A stretch of 62,000 nucleotides of DNA from Lingula anatina (lineage: Eukaryota; Brachiopoda; Lingulata; Lingulida; Lingulidae), in assembly GCF_001039355.2 (NCBI RefSeq), contig NW_019774692.1, forward strand, positions 1,985-63,984, given 5' to 3'. The translations under genes were made by a program, and so were the position numbers. The notes beneath the pieces are model-generated. The model saw only the letters and a list, made by a program, of their open reading frames with translations. It had not been told where the DNA came from and ran no database searches. Positions 20,162 to 32,168 of this stretch are shown here, in pieces. Every line of letters begins with the position of its first letter. The first letter of the stretch is position 1.

Positions 20162-23062
20162 ATGAAATTTTTTTGATTAATATTTAAAAACAAAATAAAA
20201 AACTTGATTAAAAAAAGAAAAATTAATTTTTTTATTTTTGCTATTTCAATTTTTTTAATAGTTGGTTTATTTGCTCCATTATTTCAATTTCAAATTTTAT
20301 CTCAAATAAAAAATAATAATTTTTTAAATAAATCAGTTGCTTTTGATTATAGAATTAATTTACCACGTTTAAAATTAGAAAATAAAGAAGTTGAAGATGA
20401 ATTAATAGATAATGAATTTAGATTAAAAAAGTATAAAAATACATTTAAATATAATTATTCACCATATTTTTTTTGAGTTGATATTAAAAACAAAAAAAAT
20501 TATTTAATAACAAGATTTTCAAAACAACAAACATTTAATCAATTAGTAAATTCATCAAATAATGAAGTTATAAATATTGAAGAATTAAAAGATAATGAAG
20601 TTATTTTAAATACAAAATTTGTAGATTTAAATCCAAATTTTAAAGTTGGTAATAAATTTGATCTTGGTAACAAAGAATTTAAAGTAAAATTTATTGGTGA
20701 AAGAATAAGTGATTATTCATTAAATCTTACAGAAACATTAAAAAATAGTATATATTTAGAATCATTTAATAAAAATGGTTATTTTGAAAATTTTGCAAAA
20801 GTTTTTGTAAATAAAAAACAATATGAATTTTTATTAAAGAAATTTAATAAAGAACATACACAACAAAAAAATATATATATTAAGTTTTATAAATCTACAA
20901 ATGAAACACAAAAAAAAGAAATAATTGATAATATTAGAAGTTTTTTTTCTAAAAAATGAAGTAATTCAAATATTTCAATTCATAAATTTGATAAAGATTT
21001 TAATGGTGGATTAAAAATTAAAATTAATAATTTATTTAATATTTTTATAATTACATTTTTTTCATTTTTATTAATTATAATTTTAGTTTTATTTATTAAA
21101 TTTGTTGAAAAAGAAGAATTATATTCAAGAAAAAAACAAATACAGTCTTTAATTTTTAATGGATTAAATTTTAAAAAAATAATTTTAATTGATACATTTA
21201 CAAGTTTTTTTATAATATTTTGTATATCAATTATAAGTTTGTTTTTTGGAACATTTTTAAGTGTTTATTTTTATGAATGAAATTTTGATAGTTCATTTTT
21301 TAGATTAAAAAAAGAATATTTTAATCCATTTTTTATTATTTCATTTTTAATAATTCTTCCTGTTTTTTTTGCATTTACATCATATATATATCAAATATAT
21401 TTTTATAAAAAGAATTTAATATATTTTGAAAATAAAAATTCATTAAAAAATATAAAAATAGAACCAATTTTTGTTTTTATTAAAAAATGATTTCCAATAT
21501 TTTTTTCAAAAATAGGAGTTAGTACATTACTTTTTTTTAATAAAATAAATAAAAAAATATTTTTATTTTTTTTAACTTTTTTTTCAATTTTATTATTTTT
21601 TCTTTTTCTTTTTATTAAAATATCTTTTTCAAATTTTGTTGATTCTAAAAACTTTTTTCCAAAAAATATAAAAAGTATTTCAAAATTAAATAGTTTGTAC
21701 TTAAAAAATGGTAATAGTATAGAAAAAAAAGTTAATTTTGTTGAAAAAAATAGTGAATTTTCACAAAATATTGTTCAAATTAATGATTTTAAAAAGACAA
21801 TTTCTGAAATTTTATCAAATGATAATTTACATGCTGAATGTATTTATGAAATTTTTAATAGTTTAAAAAGCAACACCTTTAGAAATGATAGGTGTGGTGA
21901 TGGAATACCAGTAATGATAAAATCTAAAGATTTTCCTGATGAAAAACAAAGAAAATTATTAGAGTCATTTAAAATAGAAAAAATTTTTGTTAATGTTGCA
22001 CCATATGATAAAAAAACAGATTTACCAAGTTTATTATTAAAAAGTGAAATAGTAAATCCATTTAAAGAAAAAACTGAAATTATAGATTCATCATCATTAA
22101 AATATACTTTATTTTTTTCAAAAGAAAATAATTGAATTAATTTTTTTGATGGTTTAAAAGAAAGCTTAATTTTACAAGGTATAAAGTTTAATAAAAATGG
22201 TGAATTTTATTTAGAAAAAGATGGATCAAAAGAATATATACTTTTACCTGAATCATATAAAAATTCTGGTTTTAAAGTTGGTGATAAAGTAATAAAAAGA
22301 TTTTATGTAAATGATAAATTTTTATATAAAAAAATATCATTAAAAGAAAAAAATAATAATTTAAAAAATAATGAGTGATTATTTACAGTAGCAGGTTTTA
22401 TTCCATATTCTAAATTTAATCAACCAATAAGTGTTGTTAATTACAGTTTTTTATCCAAAAATGAAATAATTAATTCTGAAAACTCAGGTATTTATAATTT
22501 TATTTTTTCAAATAATGAAAAAAGTTATTTAAAAAGAAATCTTATTATAGATATAGATCCAACAAAAACAGATTTAAAAGATTTTAAAAATGTTGAAATT
22601 ATTAATGCTGAATCTTCATCTTTAAGTTTGTTATCAGAAATTAAGTCTAAACATTTTAAAATTTATGAGTGATATTTTTTATTTATTATTTTAGTTTTTT
22701 CATTGATTTTATTTTTAATTATTGTTTCAATTATTATTTGACAAATTAATAATGATAAAAAATTATTTTTAAATATTTCAACAATTGGATTTCCAAATTG
22801 AAAATGAAATATAAAATATTTATTAAATTTTTCTATTTTTCTATTGTTATCAACAATATTTGCAATTTTATTTGGATATTTTATTTTTGAATTATTATCA
22901 AATATTTTTTCAGTTAAAACAGGTATATTTTTAATTATTTTTGATTATTTAGAATTTTTTTGGTATTTTTTATTATTTTTGTTTTTTGTATTATTTATAA
23001 CTTTTGTTTTACAAAAATTTATTTTTTTTAAGAAAACAAATAAAATTTTTAAAAAATATTAA
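20162..23062 (+). CDS. FtsX-like ABC transporter permease
   Basis: 966 residues in one code-4 frame. Layout: membrane segment near 22-42, a large external region to about 288, then three segments near 290-312, 347-370 and 386-408 with an intervening N-G-L-N-F-K-K-I-I-L motif like FtsX domains. A segment near 463-486, a second external region, and three closing segments near 836-860, 888-912 and 933-958 follow. This duplicated FtsX arrangement fits MacB/LolC-type permeases that move lipids or proteins rather than take up solutes. No partner ATPase is adjacent. Its -10 region overlaps that of the divergent HIT gene. Confidence 0.7.
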
Positions 23063-23115
23063 ATTTATTTATTAAAGATTTATAAAAATTGATAAAATAA
23101 TTATTAATAAGTTTT

Positions 23116-23191
23116 AGAGTGTTAGTTCAGTTGGGAGAACGCCTGTCTTACAAACAGGAGGTCAACAGTTCGAATCTGTTACACTCTACCA
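23116..23191 (+). tRNA. tRNA-Val (anticodon UAC)
   Basis: The acceptor AGAGTGT pairs with ACACTCT. The anticodon stem-loop cctgtcttacaaacagg gives TAC. CCA is encoded. It is the first of seven tRNAs on one strand, separated by 2-90 bp. Confidence 0.96.
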
Positions 23192-23193
23192 TT

Positions 23194-23268
23194 GCTGACT
23201 TAGCTCAATGGTAGAGCACTCGCCTTGTAAGCGAAAGGTTGTAAGTTCAAATCTTATAGTCAGCACCA
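23194..23268 (+). tRNA. tRNA-Thr (anticodon UGU)
   Basis: The acceptor GCTGACT pairs with AGTCAGC. The loop cttgtaa gives TGT. CCA is encoded. It begins 2 bp after tRNA-Val. Confidence 0.96.
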
Positions 23269-23270
23269 TT

Positions 23271-23356
23271 GGAAGCGTAGTGAAGTCTGGCTAAACACGG
23301 CTGACTGTAAATCAGCTCCTTCGGGTTCAGAGGTTCGAATCCTCTCGCTTCCACCA
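23271..23356 (+). tRNA. tRNA-Tyr (anticodon GUA)
   Basis: The acceptor GGAAGCG pairs with CGCTTCC. The anticodon stem-loop gctgactgtaaatcagc gives GTA. The long variable arm (ctccttcgggttcag) is typical of bacterial tRNA-Tyr. CCA is encoded. Confidence 0.96.
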
Positions 23357-23446
23357 TTTTTAAAAAAATTTTATTATTTAAAAATATTTTTAAATATAAT
23401 AAAAATATACATTTAATTTTTAAGTGTTTTTGGTTTTTAAAAATAA

Positions 23447-23521
23447 TGGGGCATAGCCAAGTGGAAAGGCAATGGGTTTTGGTCCCATGATACGATAGTT
23501 CGAATCTGTCTGCCCCAGCCA
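23447..23521 (+). tRNA. tRNA-Gln (anticodon UUG)
   Basis: The acceptor TGGGGCA pairs with TGCCCCA. The loop ttttggt between atggg and cccat gives TTG. The discriminator is G and CCA is encoded. It is followed by a run of 18 A (23521-23538) before tRNA-Lys. Confidence 0.95.
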
Positions 23522-23538
23522 AAAAAAAAAAAAAAAAA

Positions 23539-23614
23539 GTCCTATTAGCTCAGTTGGTAGAGCACCTGGCTTTTAACCAGGGTGTCAGAGGTTCGAGCCC
23601 TCTATGGGACACCA
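23539..23614 (+). tRNA. tRNA-Lys (anticodon UUU)
   Basis: The anticodon stem-loop cctggcttttaaccagg gives TTT. The T-arm gaggttcgagccctc is standard and CCA is encoded. It decodes the very abundant AAA codon. Confidence 0.96.
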
Positions 23615-23623
23615 TTCTTTTAT

Positions 23624-23710
23624 GCCTGGGTGGTGGAATTGGTAGACACAGCAGACTTAAGATCTGCCGAACTTTGGTTCGTGCCGGTTCAAGTCCGGCT
23701 CCGGGTACCA
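23624..23710 (+). tRNA. tRNA-Leu (anticodon UAA)
   Basis: The anticodon stem-loop gcagacttaagatctgc gives TAA. A long variable arm (cgaactttggttcgt) marks class II. CCA is encoded. It reads UUA, the dominant Leu codon here. Confidence 0.95.
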
Positions 23711-23711
23711 C

Positions 23712-23738
23712 TTCAATAAATTTTTAAAATTTATTGAA
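23712..23738 (+). terminator. Perfect 13-bp inverted repeat after tRNA-Leu
   Basis: TTCAATAAATTTT and AAAATTTATTGAA flank a single T, immediately after the encoded CCA. No T-run follows directly, so it may be a processing or termination signal. It is longer than the chance palindromes nearby. Confidence 0.4.
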
Positions 23739-23760
23739 ATAATATGGGTATTTAAGAATT

Positions 23761-23837
23761 GCCTGCGTAGCTCAGTGGTTTAGAGCAAAAGTTTTCTAAT
23801 CTTTGGGTCGGGGGTTCGATTCCCTCCGTGGGCTCCA
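23761..23837 (+). tRNA. tRNA-Arg (anticodon UCU), copy 1
   Basis: The acceptor GCCTGCG pairs with CGTGGGC. The D-stem gctc/gagc is standard. The loop tttctaa gives TCT. Positions 31-39 form a T-T mismatch and the discriminator is T, both unusual. An identical copy lies at 47410-47486. It reads AGA/AGG, the main Arg codons here. Confidence 0.85.
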
Positions 23838-23882
23838 TTTTTTTAATATTTAAAAATAAAAAAGAAAGAATTGAGTTAATTA

Positions 23883-25163
23883 ATGTTTACTGTAAAATTT
23901 GAAAAAATAAAAAATGATGAAATTATTAAAAATATAGTTTCATTTTCTTTTGAAGAATGAAATAGTGTTATTGATAGTGTTAAAGAATCTATTGGTAAAA
24001 AATTAAAAATAAAAGGTTTTCGTTCTGGTAATGTACCAAAAGAACTTGTTGAAAGATATGTTTCAACATCTGATATTCTTTCTCAAGCTGAAGAAAAAGG
24101 TATTCAAAAAATATTTAATCAATTAAAAAAAGAAAAAGAATTAGAAATTTATCGTCTTGTTGGAAGAAGTACTAAAAAAATATCATTTTCTGAATTTGAA
24201 GTTGAATTTGAATTTGAAAAATTACCAACAATTGAATTAACAAAATATAAAAATTTTAATATTTCAATTAAAAATAAAAAAATTTCAGAAAATGAAATAG
24301 ATGATTTAATAGAACAAAAAAAAGAAAAATTTTCAAAATTAGTTGAAAAAGGAAATATTGCTAAAAAAGGAATGTTTGCAAATATTGATTTTGAAGGTTT
24401 TATTGATGGAAAAAAAAATGAAAAAGCATCAATGAAAAATTATTCTCTTGAATTAGGAAGTAATACATTTATTCCAGGTTTTGAAGATGGTGTAATTGGA
24501 ATGAAATTAAATGAAAATAAAGATTTAAAATTAAATTTTCCAAAAGATTATGCACCTGAATTTGCTGGTAAAGAAGTAATATTTAAAATTATTTTAAATA
24601 AAGTTCATGAAAAGGTTAAATTATCTAAAGAAGAATTAATTGATAAGTTAAATTTAAAATCTGAAGAAGAATTAAGACAAAAAGTTTCAGATGAATTAAT
24701 TAGTATACAAAAACAAAATAATAGACCTATTTTAATTTCAAAAATAAATGAAGAAATTTTAAAAAATTCAAAAATTGATCTTCCAAAAACATATTTTGAA
24801 CGTGAATTTAAATATTTAAAAGAAAATCAAATTGATTATTTAAAAAGAAAAAATATTAAATTAGAAGATTTTTTGAAAAATAAAAAAATGTCTTTAAAAG
24901 ATTTTGAAAAAGAGTTAAAAATAAAAACTGAAAATACAATTAAAGAATTATTAGTAATTTTTGAAATTGCTAAAATTGAAAATATAGATGTAACTGAACA
25001 AGAGATTGAAAGTTATTACAACATGTTGTCACAATATACAAAAAAATCAGTTGATGAATTAAAAAAAGTGTATCCTAAAACAGCAATTTATAATAATTTT
25101 TTAAAAAATAAAGTTGAAGAATTTTTAATTAATAATAATTCTTTAGAAAACAAAAAAAAATAA
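23883..25163 (+). CDS. tig: Trigger factor
   Basis: The ribosome-bound chaperone that shields emerging polypeptides. The 426 residues comprise an N-terminal ribosome-binding domain with F-R-S-G-N-V-P, the G-F-R-x-G-x-x-P equivalent. A central FKBP-type domain follows (about 150-240, with G-S-N-T-F-I-P-G-F-E-D-G-V-I-G-M). The C-terminal helical arms are Lys/Glu-rich. It is the first gene after the tRNA cluster. Confidence 0.93.
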
Positions 25164-25187
25164 TTTAAAAATCAAAGAGTTTTAAAA

Positions 25188-25898
25188 ATGGCAGGACACT
25201 CTAAGTGAGCAAACATAAAACATCGTAAAGAAAGACAAGATAGTCAAAAAAGTAAAAAGTTTCAAAAATTAGTTAATGAAATTCAAAAAGTTGCTAACTT
25301 TAATCCAAATCCAAATACAAATTCTGAATTAAAAAAACTTTTAGAATTAGCAAGGAAGGAAAACCTACCAAAAGATGTTATTCAAAGAGCATTAAAAAAA
25401 AGTTCTTCAATTGAAAATAAAAATATTTTTTGATGTGAAGCAAAATTTGCACAAAAAATAAATTTGTTTATAAAAGTTTTTACTGATAATTTTTTAAGAA
25501 GCTTAAATAATATTAAAGAAGTAACAAAAAAATCTAAAATTAATATTTTAAAAAGTAGTTCTATAAAACATTTATTTGAAACAAAATATAAAATTATAAT
25601 AAATAAAATTTCAGAAGAAAAATTATTTGATTTATTAGAAGATGTTGATGTAGAAAATATAGAAGAAAAAAATGAAAAAATAATTTTTATTTTTAATAAT
25701 TCTTCAGAAATTAAAAAGTTAAAAAATAATTTATTAAGTAAAAATATAGAAATTTTAGATTCATTAGAAATTCTTGTTCCGTTTGTAAGAAAAATAATTT
25801 CTAATGAATTAAAAGATGAATATATTAAAATAAAAAATAAAATATTAGAAATTCAAGAATGTAAAGAAATTTTTGATGATTTAGAAAATGAAATTTAA
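25188..25898 (+). CDS. yebC: YebC/PmpR-family protein
   Basis: 236 residues beginning M-A-G-H-S-K-W-A-N-I-K-H-R-K, the unmistakable YebC start. The family is described as transcriptional regulators and, more recently, as translation factors that help ribosomes through difficult sequences. Only the N-terminus and a P-K-D-V-I-Q-R-A motif are strongly conserved; the C-terminal two-thirds are diverged. UGA codons encode both Trp residues seen in the first 90 residues. Confidence 0.9.
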
Positions 25899-27360
25899 TA
25901 TTAGATTGAATAATTTATTTGGAATAAATGGAAAGTTTCCAATAGTTTTATATTTAATTAGTTTTTTTATTATTTTGTTAATAGGAACTTTTTTTATTAA
26001 TTTTGACATAAGTTTTCTTAAAATTGTAAATGAAAAAAATATTATTAACAAATATAATATTTCACAATTTTCAATAATTTTAGTATTTTTAATATTTACT
26101 TTTTTTTATTTAATAAAAAGATTTAAATTTTTTGGTTTTTTTATATATTTAATTAATTTTTTATTTTTATCTTTAAATATTTGTTTTCCTTTTTATAAAT
26201 TAGAATGGCAATTTTTATACGTTTTAGAAAATAAATTATTTTATTTTATTTCTGTTTTTTCTTTTTTTTATTTAGGAATTTATATGCATATTTTATTTTT
26301 TAAATTTTATAAAAAATATTCTTTAAATAATGAAATCGGAATTATAAAGTTTTTTAAATTTTTTTTTATTAAAGAATTTTATAAATTGAAGTATTATTTA
26401 TTAATTATTTTATTTATATTAACTCCAACATTTATTGTAAAATATGATAATTTAGATAAACATTTTCTTTCTTTGTTATTTATTGTTTTAAATTCATTTA
26501 TTATTCAATTTATTTTATTTCTTTTATTAATTACATTTTTGTTTTTTCAATTTGATTTTTTTGTTAAAAATAATTTTCAAAAGATAAATTTTTTAATTTT
26601 AAATAATAAAATTTTAAATAAATATAATTTAAATAAAAAAATAATTATATTGAATTTAATTTTTAATTTTTTATTAATAATTTCATCAATTGTAATTGTA
26701 AGTTTGTTTAGTACTTTAACAAATAAAATTTTTACAAAATTAAATAATAATAATGAATTTAAAGATATTTTTTTAGAAATGTTAAAAAATTTATCTTTTA
26801 CAATGTTAATTCCAATGATTTATTTAATGATTAGATATAAAATTAAAGGTTTTTTAATATATACATTTTTATTTCCAATTAAACTTGTTTTGTTTTCTTT
26901 AATTTTTTATTTTTCATTTAATAATGAAAAAATTATAGATACAATAAAAAATATAAATGTACCAATGATATATTTTGTTTTTTTATTAGATTTTTTATTA
27001 GTTGAAAATTTTTTAAATTTTTGTGAAAGAAAAATAAGTTTAATAGATTCATTAAATGAAAATATTTTAAAAAATTTATTTTTTTTAAATTTAAAAAGAG
27101 AAACAAATAAATATAAAATAATTCTTTTTTCATTTTTAATTTTAAGTATTTTATTGTTATTTGATTTAAGAAATATTCAATTTATTGGTTTTTTTATAAT
27201 AATTATATTTGTTATTCCAATATTTTATTTTTTACAAAAAATACTTTATTTTTTGTTTGTTAAGTTAGAATATAAAATTATTTTAAAGTTTAAAAAACAA
27301 ATTTCAAATGTTGTTTTTAAATATGGAAAAGAAGAAACAATGAAAGGTATAAATGATTAA
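25888..27360 (+). CDS. Hypothetical polytopic membrane protein
   Basis: 490 residues, strongly hydrophobic, with about ten to twelve membrane segments rich in Phe, Ile and Leu and short Lys-rich loops. I do not recognise the family. It overlaps yebC by 11 bp and hisS by 8 bp, so it sits inside a coupled block. A transporter or lipid-related role is possible but not supported by any motif. It contains one Trp, encoded by UGG, and no UGA. Confidence 0.75.
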   Translation: MKFNIRLNNLFGINGKFPIVLYLISFFIILLIGTFFINFDISFLKIVNEKNIINKYNISQFSIILVFLIFTFFYLIKRFKFFGFFIYLINFLFLSLNICFPFYKLEWQFLYVLENKLFYFISVFSFFYLGIYMHILFFKFYKKYSLNNEIGIIKFFKFFFIKEFYKLKYYLLIILFILTPTFIVKYDNLDKHFLSLLFIVLNSFIIQFILFLLLITFLFFQFDFFVKNNFQKINFLILNNKILNKYNLNKKIIILNLIFNFLLIISSIVIVSLFSTLTNKIFTKLNNNNEFKDIFLEMLKNLSFTMLIPMIYLMIRYKIKGFLIYTFLFPIKLVLFSLIFYFSFNNEKIIDTIKNINVPMIYFVFLLDFLLVENFLNFCERKISLIDSLNENILKNLFFLNLKRETNKYKIILFSFLILSILLLFDLRNIQFIGFFIIIIFVIPIFYFLQKILYFLFVKLEYKIILKFKKQISNVVFKYGKEETMKGIND

Positions 27361-28633
27361 AAAATTAAAAGGTTTTTTAGATAAATGAAATTTAGATGTA
27401 AATAAAAATCAAATAATAATAAATTTTTTAAATGATTTTGCAATAAAATCTAATTTTAATTCTTTAATACTTCCAACTGTTGAATTAGAAGATGTTTTTT
27501 CAAAAACATTAGGAAATACAAGTGATATAGTACAAAAAGAATTTTTTTCAATAAAATCAAAAGATAAAAATAATAAAAATATCGTTCTTCGTCCAGAATT
27601 AACATCAAATGTTATACGTGCAGTTTTGGAATCAAAATTATTAAATCCAAAAAAACCATTTAATGTTTTTACTTCAGGAAATTGTTTTAGATATGAAAAT
27701 CCTCAAAAAGGTAGATATAGAGAATTTTATCAATGATCATTAGAACAAATTTTAACTGATGATAATAATTATTTAAAAATTTTTTCATTTTTAAATTTAA
27801 TATTAGAATTTTTTGAAATAAAAAAATTTGTAACATTAAAAATAAATTACATTTCTTTAAATCAATTGAAAAATGTTAGAAGTTTTTTTTCTAGTATTTC
27901 TGATGAATTTAAATTATGTAATTTTTGTTTAGAAAGAAAAAAACAAAATAATGTATTTCGTATTTTAGATTGTAAAATTGATGGAAAAAATTTATCTAAA
28001 AAAATTAATTTAATTGATTTTTTAACATTAAATGATAAAAAAAGATACAAAAAAATAAAAAAAGATTTATCAATTATTTTTGAAAATTTAAAAATAATTG
28101 AAGATAAAAATTTAACAAGAGGACTTGATTATTATGATGGAATAATTTTTGAATTATTATTTAATTCAAATGAAAAATGAGCCAAAAATGTAATTTTAGC
28201 TGGTGGTGAATATTTATTAAATGCATTTAGTGATAAATTCAAAGAAAATGAAAAAGGTATTGGTTTTGCAATAGGTATAGAAAGATTTTTGATTGCATTA
28301 GATAAAATTTCATTTTTTGAAAAAAATAATTTTTTTAATAAACAAAAGATTTCTATTTCTTTTTTAAAAGAAGAATTTAAATATAATGCATTAAAATTAC
28401 AAAATGAATTAATCAATGCAAAATATTTTGTAATAAATGATTTAAAACCAATTTCATTTTTAAAATCATTAGAAAAAAATTTAAAAAAAAATATTAAATG
28501 AATGATTTTTTTTGGAAATGAATATATAAAAGAAAAAAAAGTATTAATAAAAAAAATTTATAAAAATAAAGAAGAAAAAATTCAATTTATATCTTCTTTA
28601 GATGGAGTAATAGAAATTTTAAAAAATAATTAA
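27353..28633 (+). CDS. hisS: Histidyl-tRNA synthetase
   Basis: A class II synthetase of 426 residues. Motifs: L-R-P-E-L-T, motif 2 F-R-Y-E-N-P-Q-K-G-R-Y-R-E-F-Y-Q, the histidine-binding R-G-L-D-Y-Y-D-G, and motif 3 G-I-G-F-A-I-G-I-E-R-F. A C-terminal anticodon-binding domain follows. It precedes aspS by 3 bp, as in many Firmicutes. Confidence 0.95.
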
Positions 28634-28636
28634 ATT

Positions 28637-30250
28637 ATGTATATAAAATCAATAAATTTATCAAATAAGTTTTTAAATAAAAAAATAAAAATGATTGGTT
28701 GAATTCAAAATATTAGAAAAATGGGTTCTATTTGTTTTTTGGATCTTAGAGATACATTTGATATTGTACAAATTATTGTAAAAGAGGATTCAAAAATTTT
28801 TGAAAATATTTTACATCTTTCAAAAGAAACATTAATTGAAATAGAAGGAACATTAAATTTAAGAAATAAACCAAATAAGAAGATTTTAACAGGAATTTTT
28901 GAAATATTAATTACAAAACTTAAAATTATAAATAATTCAAAAATAACTCCATTTATGATAAAAGATGAAACTGATGGCCTTGAAAAAATTCGTTTAAAAT
29001 ATAGATATTTAGATTTAAGAAGATCAAATTTAAAAAAAAATTTAATAATAAGATCAAATGTTTTAAAATTTATTAGAAATTTTTTAAATACAAAAGAAAT
29101 ATTAGAAATAGAAACTCCAATTTTATCTTTTCCAACAATTGAAGGTGCTGATAGTTTTTTAGTTAAAATTAATAATAAAAAAAATTATTATTTTGCATTA
29201 CCACAATCACCACAAATTTATAAACAAACATTAATGAATGCTGGTTTTGATTCTTATTATCAAATAGCTAGATGTTTTAGAGATGAAAATTTAAGAAATG
29301 ATAGACAACCAGAGTTTACTCAATTAGATTTAGAGATTTGTTTTGCAAAACAAGAGAAAATTTTAAACTTAATTGAAGAAATGATTAAAGATCTTTGAAA
29401 AAGAATGGGATTTCAAATTAATTATAAATTTAAAAGAATTGATTATGAATATTCAATTGAAAAATATGGAACTGATAAACCAGATTTAAGATTTGATTTA
29501 AAAATAGAAGAATTAAAATTCATAAAAGTAAATTCTAATGAAGTTGCAAGAGGAATATGGTTTGATGGTGATATAAATAAAGAACAATTTAATTTTTTAA
29601 AGTTTGAAATTTCAAAAATAACAGAAAAAAAATTAATGATTAATTGTAAAAGTCTAAGTACAAATTTTGATTTAGAAGAAATAGAAAACATTAAAAATAA
29701 AAATAAATCATTAATTGCTTTTGTTTCTAAAAAACAATTATCAAATGTTGTTCTTTCTCAAGTTAGAAATATTTTGGCAGATTTTTTAAATTTAAAAAAT
29801 AAAAATGAATTTAAATTTTGTTGAATAACCAATCCATTTATGTTTGAATTTTCAGAATTAAAAAACAAATATGTTTCTTCACATCATCCATTTACTTTAC
29901 CAAAAAATGAAGAAGAATTTGAAAAAGATTGAAAAAAATGTAAATCAAATGGTTATGATTTAGTTGTAAATGGTATTGAATTAGGTAGTGGTTCTGAACG
30001 TATTTTTAAAGAAAATATGCAAAGAAAAGTATTTAAAATATTAGGTATGGATGAAAAACAAATTGAAAAAGAATTTGGATTTTTTCTTGAATCAATGAAA
30101 TATGGTTATCCACCACATGCTGGAATTGCAATTGGAATAGACAGAATTATTATGATTTTAGTTAATGCAAATAGTATAAGAGATGTGATTGCTTTTCCAA
30201 AAACATTGAATTTTAACTGTTTATTTTCTAAATCTCCAAGAAAAAAATAG
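28637..30250 (+). CDS. aspS: Aspartyl-tRNA synthetase
   Basis: 537 residues. The N-terminal OB-fold anticodon-binding domain shows G-W-I-Q-N-I-R-K-M-G. The class II core has R-Y-L-D-L-R-R and Q-S-P-Q-I-Y-K-Q, then C-F-R-D-E-N-L-R-N-D-R-Q-P-E-F-T-Q, and motif 3 G-I-A-I-G-I-D-R-I. The bacterial GAD insertion is present but short, accounting for a protein shorter than the usual ~585. Confidence 0.95.
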
Positions 30251-30299
30251 AAAAAGCAAATAAAAAATTATAAAATAATTATTAATAATAATCAATAAA

Positions 30300-30387
30300 G
30301 CAGAAATGGCGGAATTTGGTAGACGCGCTAGCCTTAGGAGCTAGTATCATTTGTGATGTAAGGGTTCAAGTCCCTTTTTCTGCACCA
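30300..30387 (+). tRNA. tRNA-Leu (anticodon UAG)
   Basis: The acceptor GCAGAAA pairs with TTTCTGC. The anticodon stem-loop ctagccttaggagctag gives TAG. A long variable arm and encoded CCA follow. It reads CUN codons. Confidence 0.95.
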
Positions 30388-30426
30388 TTAAATTTAAAAT
30401 TGAAAGGAATAAAAGATAAAAAAAAT

Positions 30427-30657
30427 ATGTGACCAACAGAAGCAATTGTTTTAGTAGCAGTGTTACCAGTTGTAACTATACTTATAGGTATTGTTATTGG
30501 TTTTTTAATTGCTAAGAAAGTATTTACAAAACAATTAATGGAGAATCCTCCAATTAATAAAAATATGATTCGTGCAATGTATATGCAAATGGGAAGAAAA
30601 CCATCAGAATCACAAATAAATTCAGTTGTTAATGCAATGCAAAAATTTCAAAAATAA
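30427..30657 (+). CDS. YneF-like (UPF0154) small membrane protein
   Basis: 76 residues from an ATG followed by a UGA-Trp. One N-terminal membrane segment precedes N-P-P-I-N-x-x-M-I-R-x-M-Y-M-Q-M-G-R-K-P-S-x-x-Q-I, which matches the UPF0154 signature closely. Function is unknown. An AAAGGAA motif lies about 15 nt upstream of the start. Confidence 0.85.
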
Positions 30658-30670
30658 GGAATAAAAAAGT

Positions 30671-30826
30671 ATGAGAATAAAAATATCATTTGCATGTACA
30701 GAATGTAAAACTCGAAATTATTTTTCAACTAAAAACAAAAAAACAAGTACTGGAAAATTAGAGATGAATAAATTTTGTAAAAATTGCAAAAAAATTATGT
30801 TACACAAAGAAAAATCAATTAAATAA
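30671..30826 (+). CDS. rpmG: 50S ribosomal protein L33
   Basis: 51 residues, normal for L33. The zinc-ribbon cysteines C-T-E-C and C-K-N-C are present, with R-N-Y-F-S-T-K-N-K and the ending K-I-M-L-H-K-E. An AAGGA motif stands 10-15 nt upstream. It is the zinc-binding (C+) paralogue type. Confidence 0.93.
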   Translation: MRIKISFACTECKTRNYFSTKNKKTSTGKLEMNKFCKNCKKIMLHKEKSIK

Positions 30827-30845
30827 ATTTTAAATTGAAATATAT

Positions 30846-32168
30846 ATGAAAAATTCAATTCCTGTTAATAATAATGAAAATAAAAATTCAAAAGATTTTT
30901 TTATTTCTAAAATTTTTAGTTTTAGATGATTTAGAATTTCTTTTTTTTTAGTAATATTAATTATTGGTTTTTTGATTTTTAGACAAATTTCTAATCAATT
31001 AATTTTGCTTTTAATTACATCATTACCATTATTTTTTGGTTTTGCTTTTTCATATATAAGTAAGCCATTTGTACTTTTTTTAAAAAAATATTTTTCTGAA
31101 AAAACAAGTCAAATTATTTCATATATATTTATTTCTTTTTTAATTGTTATATTTTTAGTTGGTATCATTATTTTATTTTTATACCAATTACAAAGTTTAT
31201 ATGATTTTTTAATAGAAAAAACACCTTCAAATATAGAAGTAAAAGAGTTTTTTGAAGGTATTAAAAACAAAGAAATTACATCAACTAATTTAGAAAAATT
31301 AGATTTAATTTCTGAAAATGATCAATGGAATTTTTCATATAAAGTTATTAAAAAAAATGAAGTGACAACATCTTTTAAAAATTCAGAATTATCTGGTATT
31401 TTTGTTTTGTTAATAAAAATGTTTTCAACTTCTCAATATTTTAAAGGTATATCAATTAAATTAATTTCATTTTTTTATAAACTTTCAAATAAAGGTTATA
31501 TTGATTATTTATGAAGTAATCTTAATATTTTGTTTATGATAATTTATATAATAGTTTTTTCATTATTTATTGCTGCTTTTTCAATGGGTAAAGGACAATC
31601 ATTTTATTCAAAAATTTGAAATTTTTTTACAAAACAACAAGAAAAAGATGTAAAAGAAAAATTAAAATTTGAACTTACAAAAAATTTAAAATCTTGATCT
31701 AAAGGTGTTTTTATAGAACAAACTTATATTTTTTTAGGTACAGGTTTTTTTATATTTTTAACTGGTATTATTTGACGGGATAGTGGGTTTCTTGATTCTG
31801 TTTTTGCATTAACATTGATTATGTCATTATTCAATTTAATACCATATATTGGACCATGAGTTGGAGTTATACCAATAGTTGGTCTTGGAATTTCACATGC
31901 AATTATTACAGATGTTTCATTATTTGTTAATTGATTGCCATTTATTGTTGCTGTTGGTGGTACTGTATTAATACAAGTTGGTCAATCTTTATTAGTTGCA
32001 CCACTAGTTTATTCACAACAATTAAAAATTGGACCAGTTACAATAATTATGGCATTAGTTTTTTTTGGTGTTTTATTTGGTGTTTTTTCAATGATTTTTG
32101 CATTACCAGCAATAATCATTATAAAAACAATATTAAGTGTTGTATATAAAAAAGAATGAAAAATTTAA
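30846..32168 (+). CDS. AI-2E (YtvI/PerM) family membrane transporter
   Basis: 440 residues with N-terminal hydrophobic segments, a polar external middle region, and a C-terminal bundle. The conserved F-N-L-I-P-Y-I-G-P-W-V-G-V-I-P lies near residue 330. The late V-A-P-L-V-Y-S-Q-Q-L-K-I-G-P and G-V-F-S-M-I-F-A-L-P-A follow, as in AI-2E exporters. Members export varied solutes and the substrate is not predictable. The end overlaps alaS by 13 bp. Confidence 0.85.

Noticed and set aside
31931-32149. A cysteine- and tryptophan-rich plus-strand frame overlapping the AI-2E gene
   Set aside because: It is an out-of-frame reading of the conserved C-terminus of the permease.
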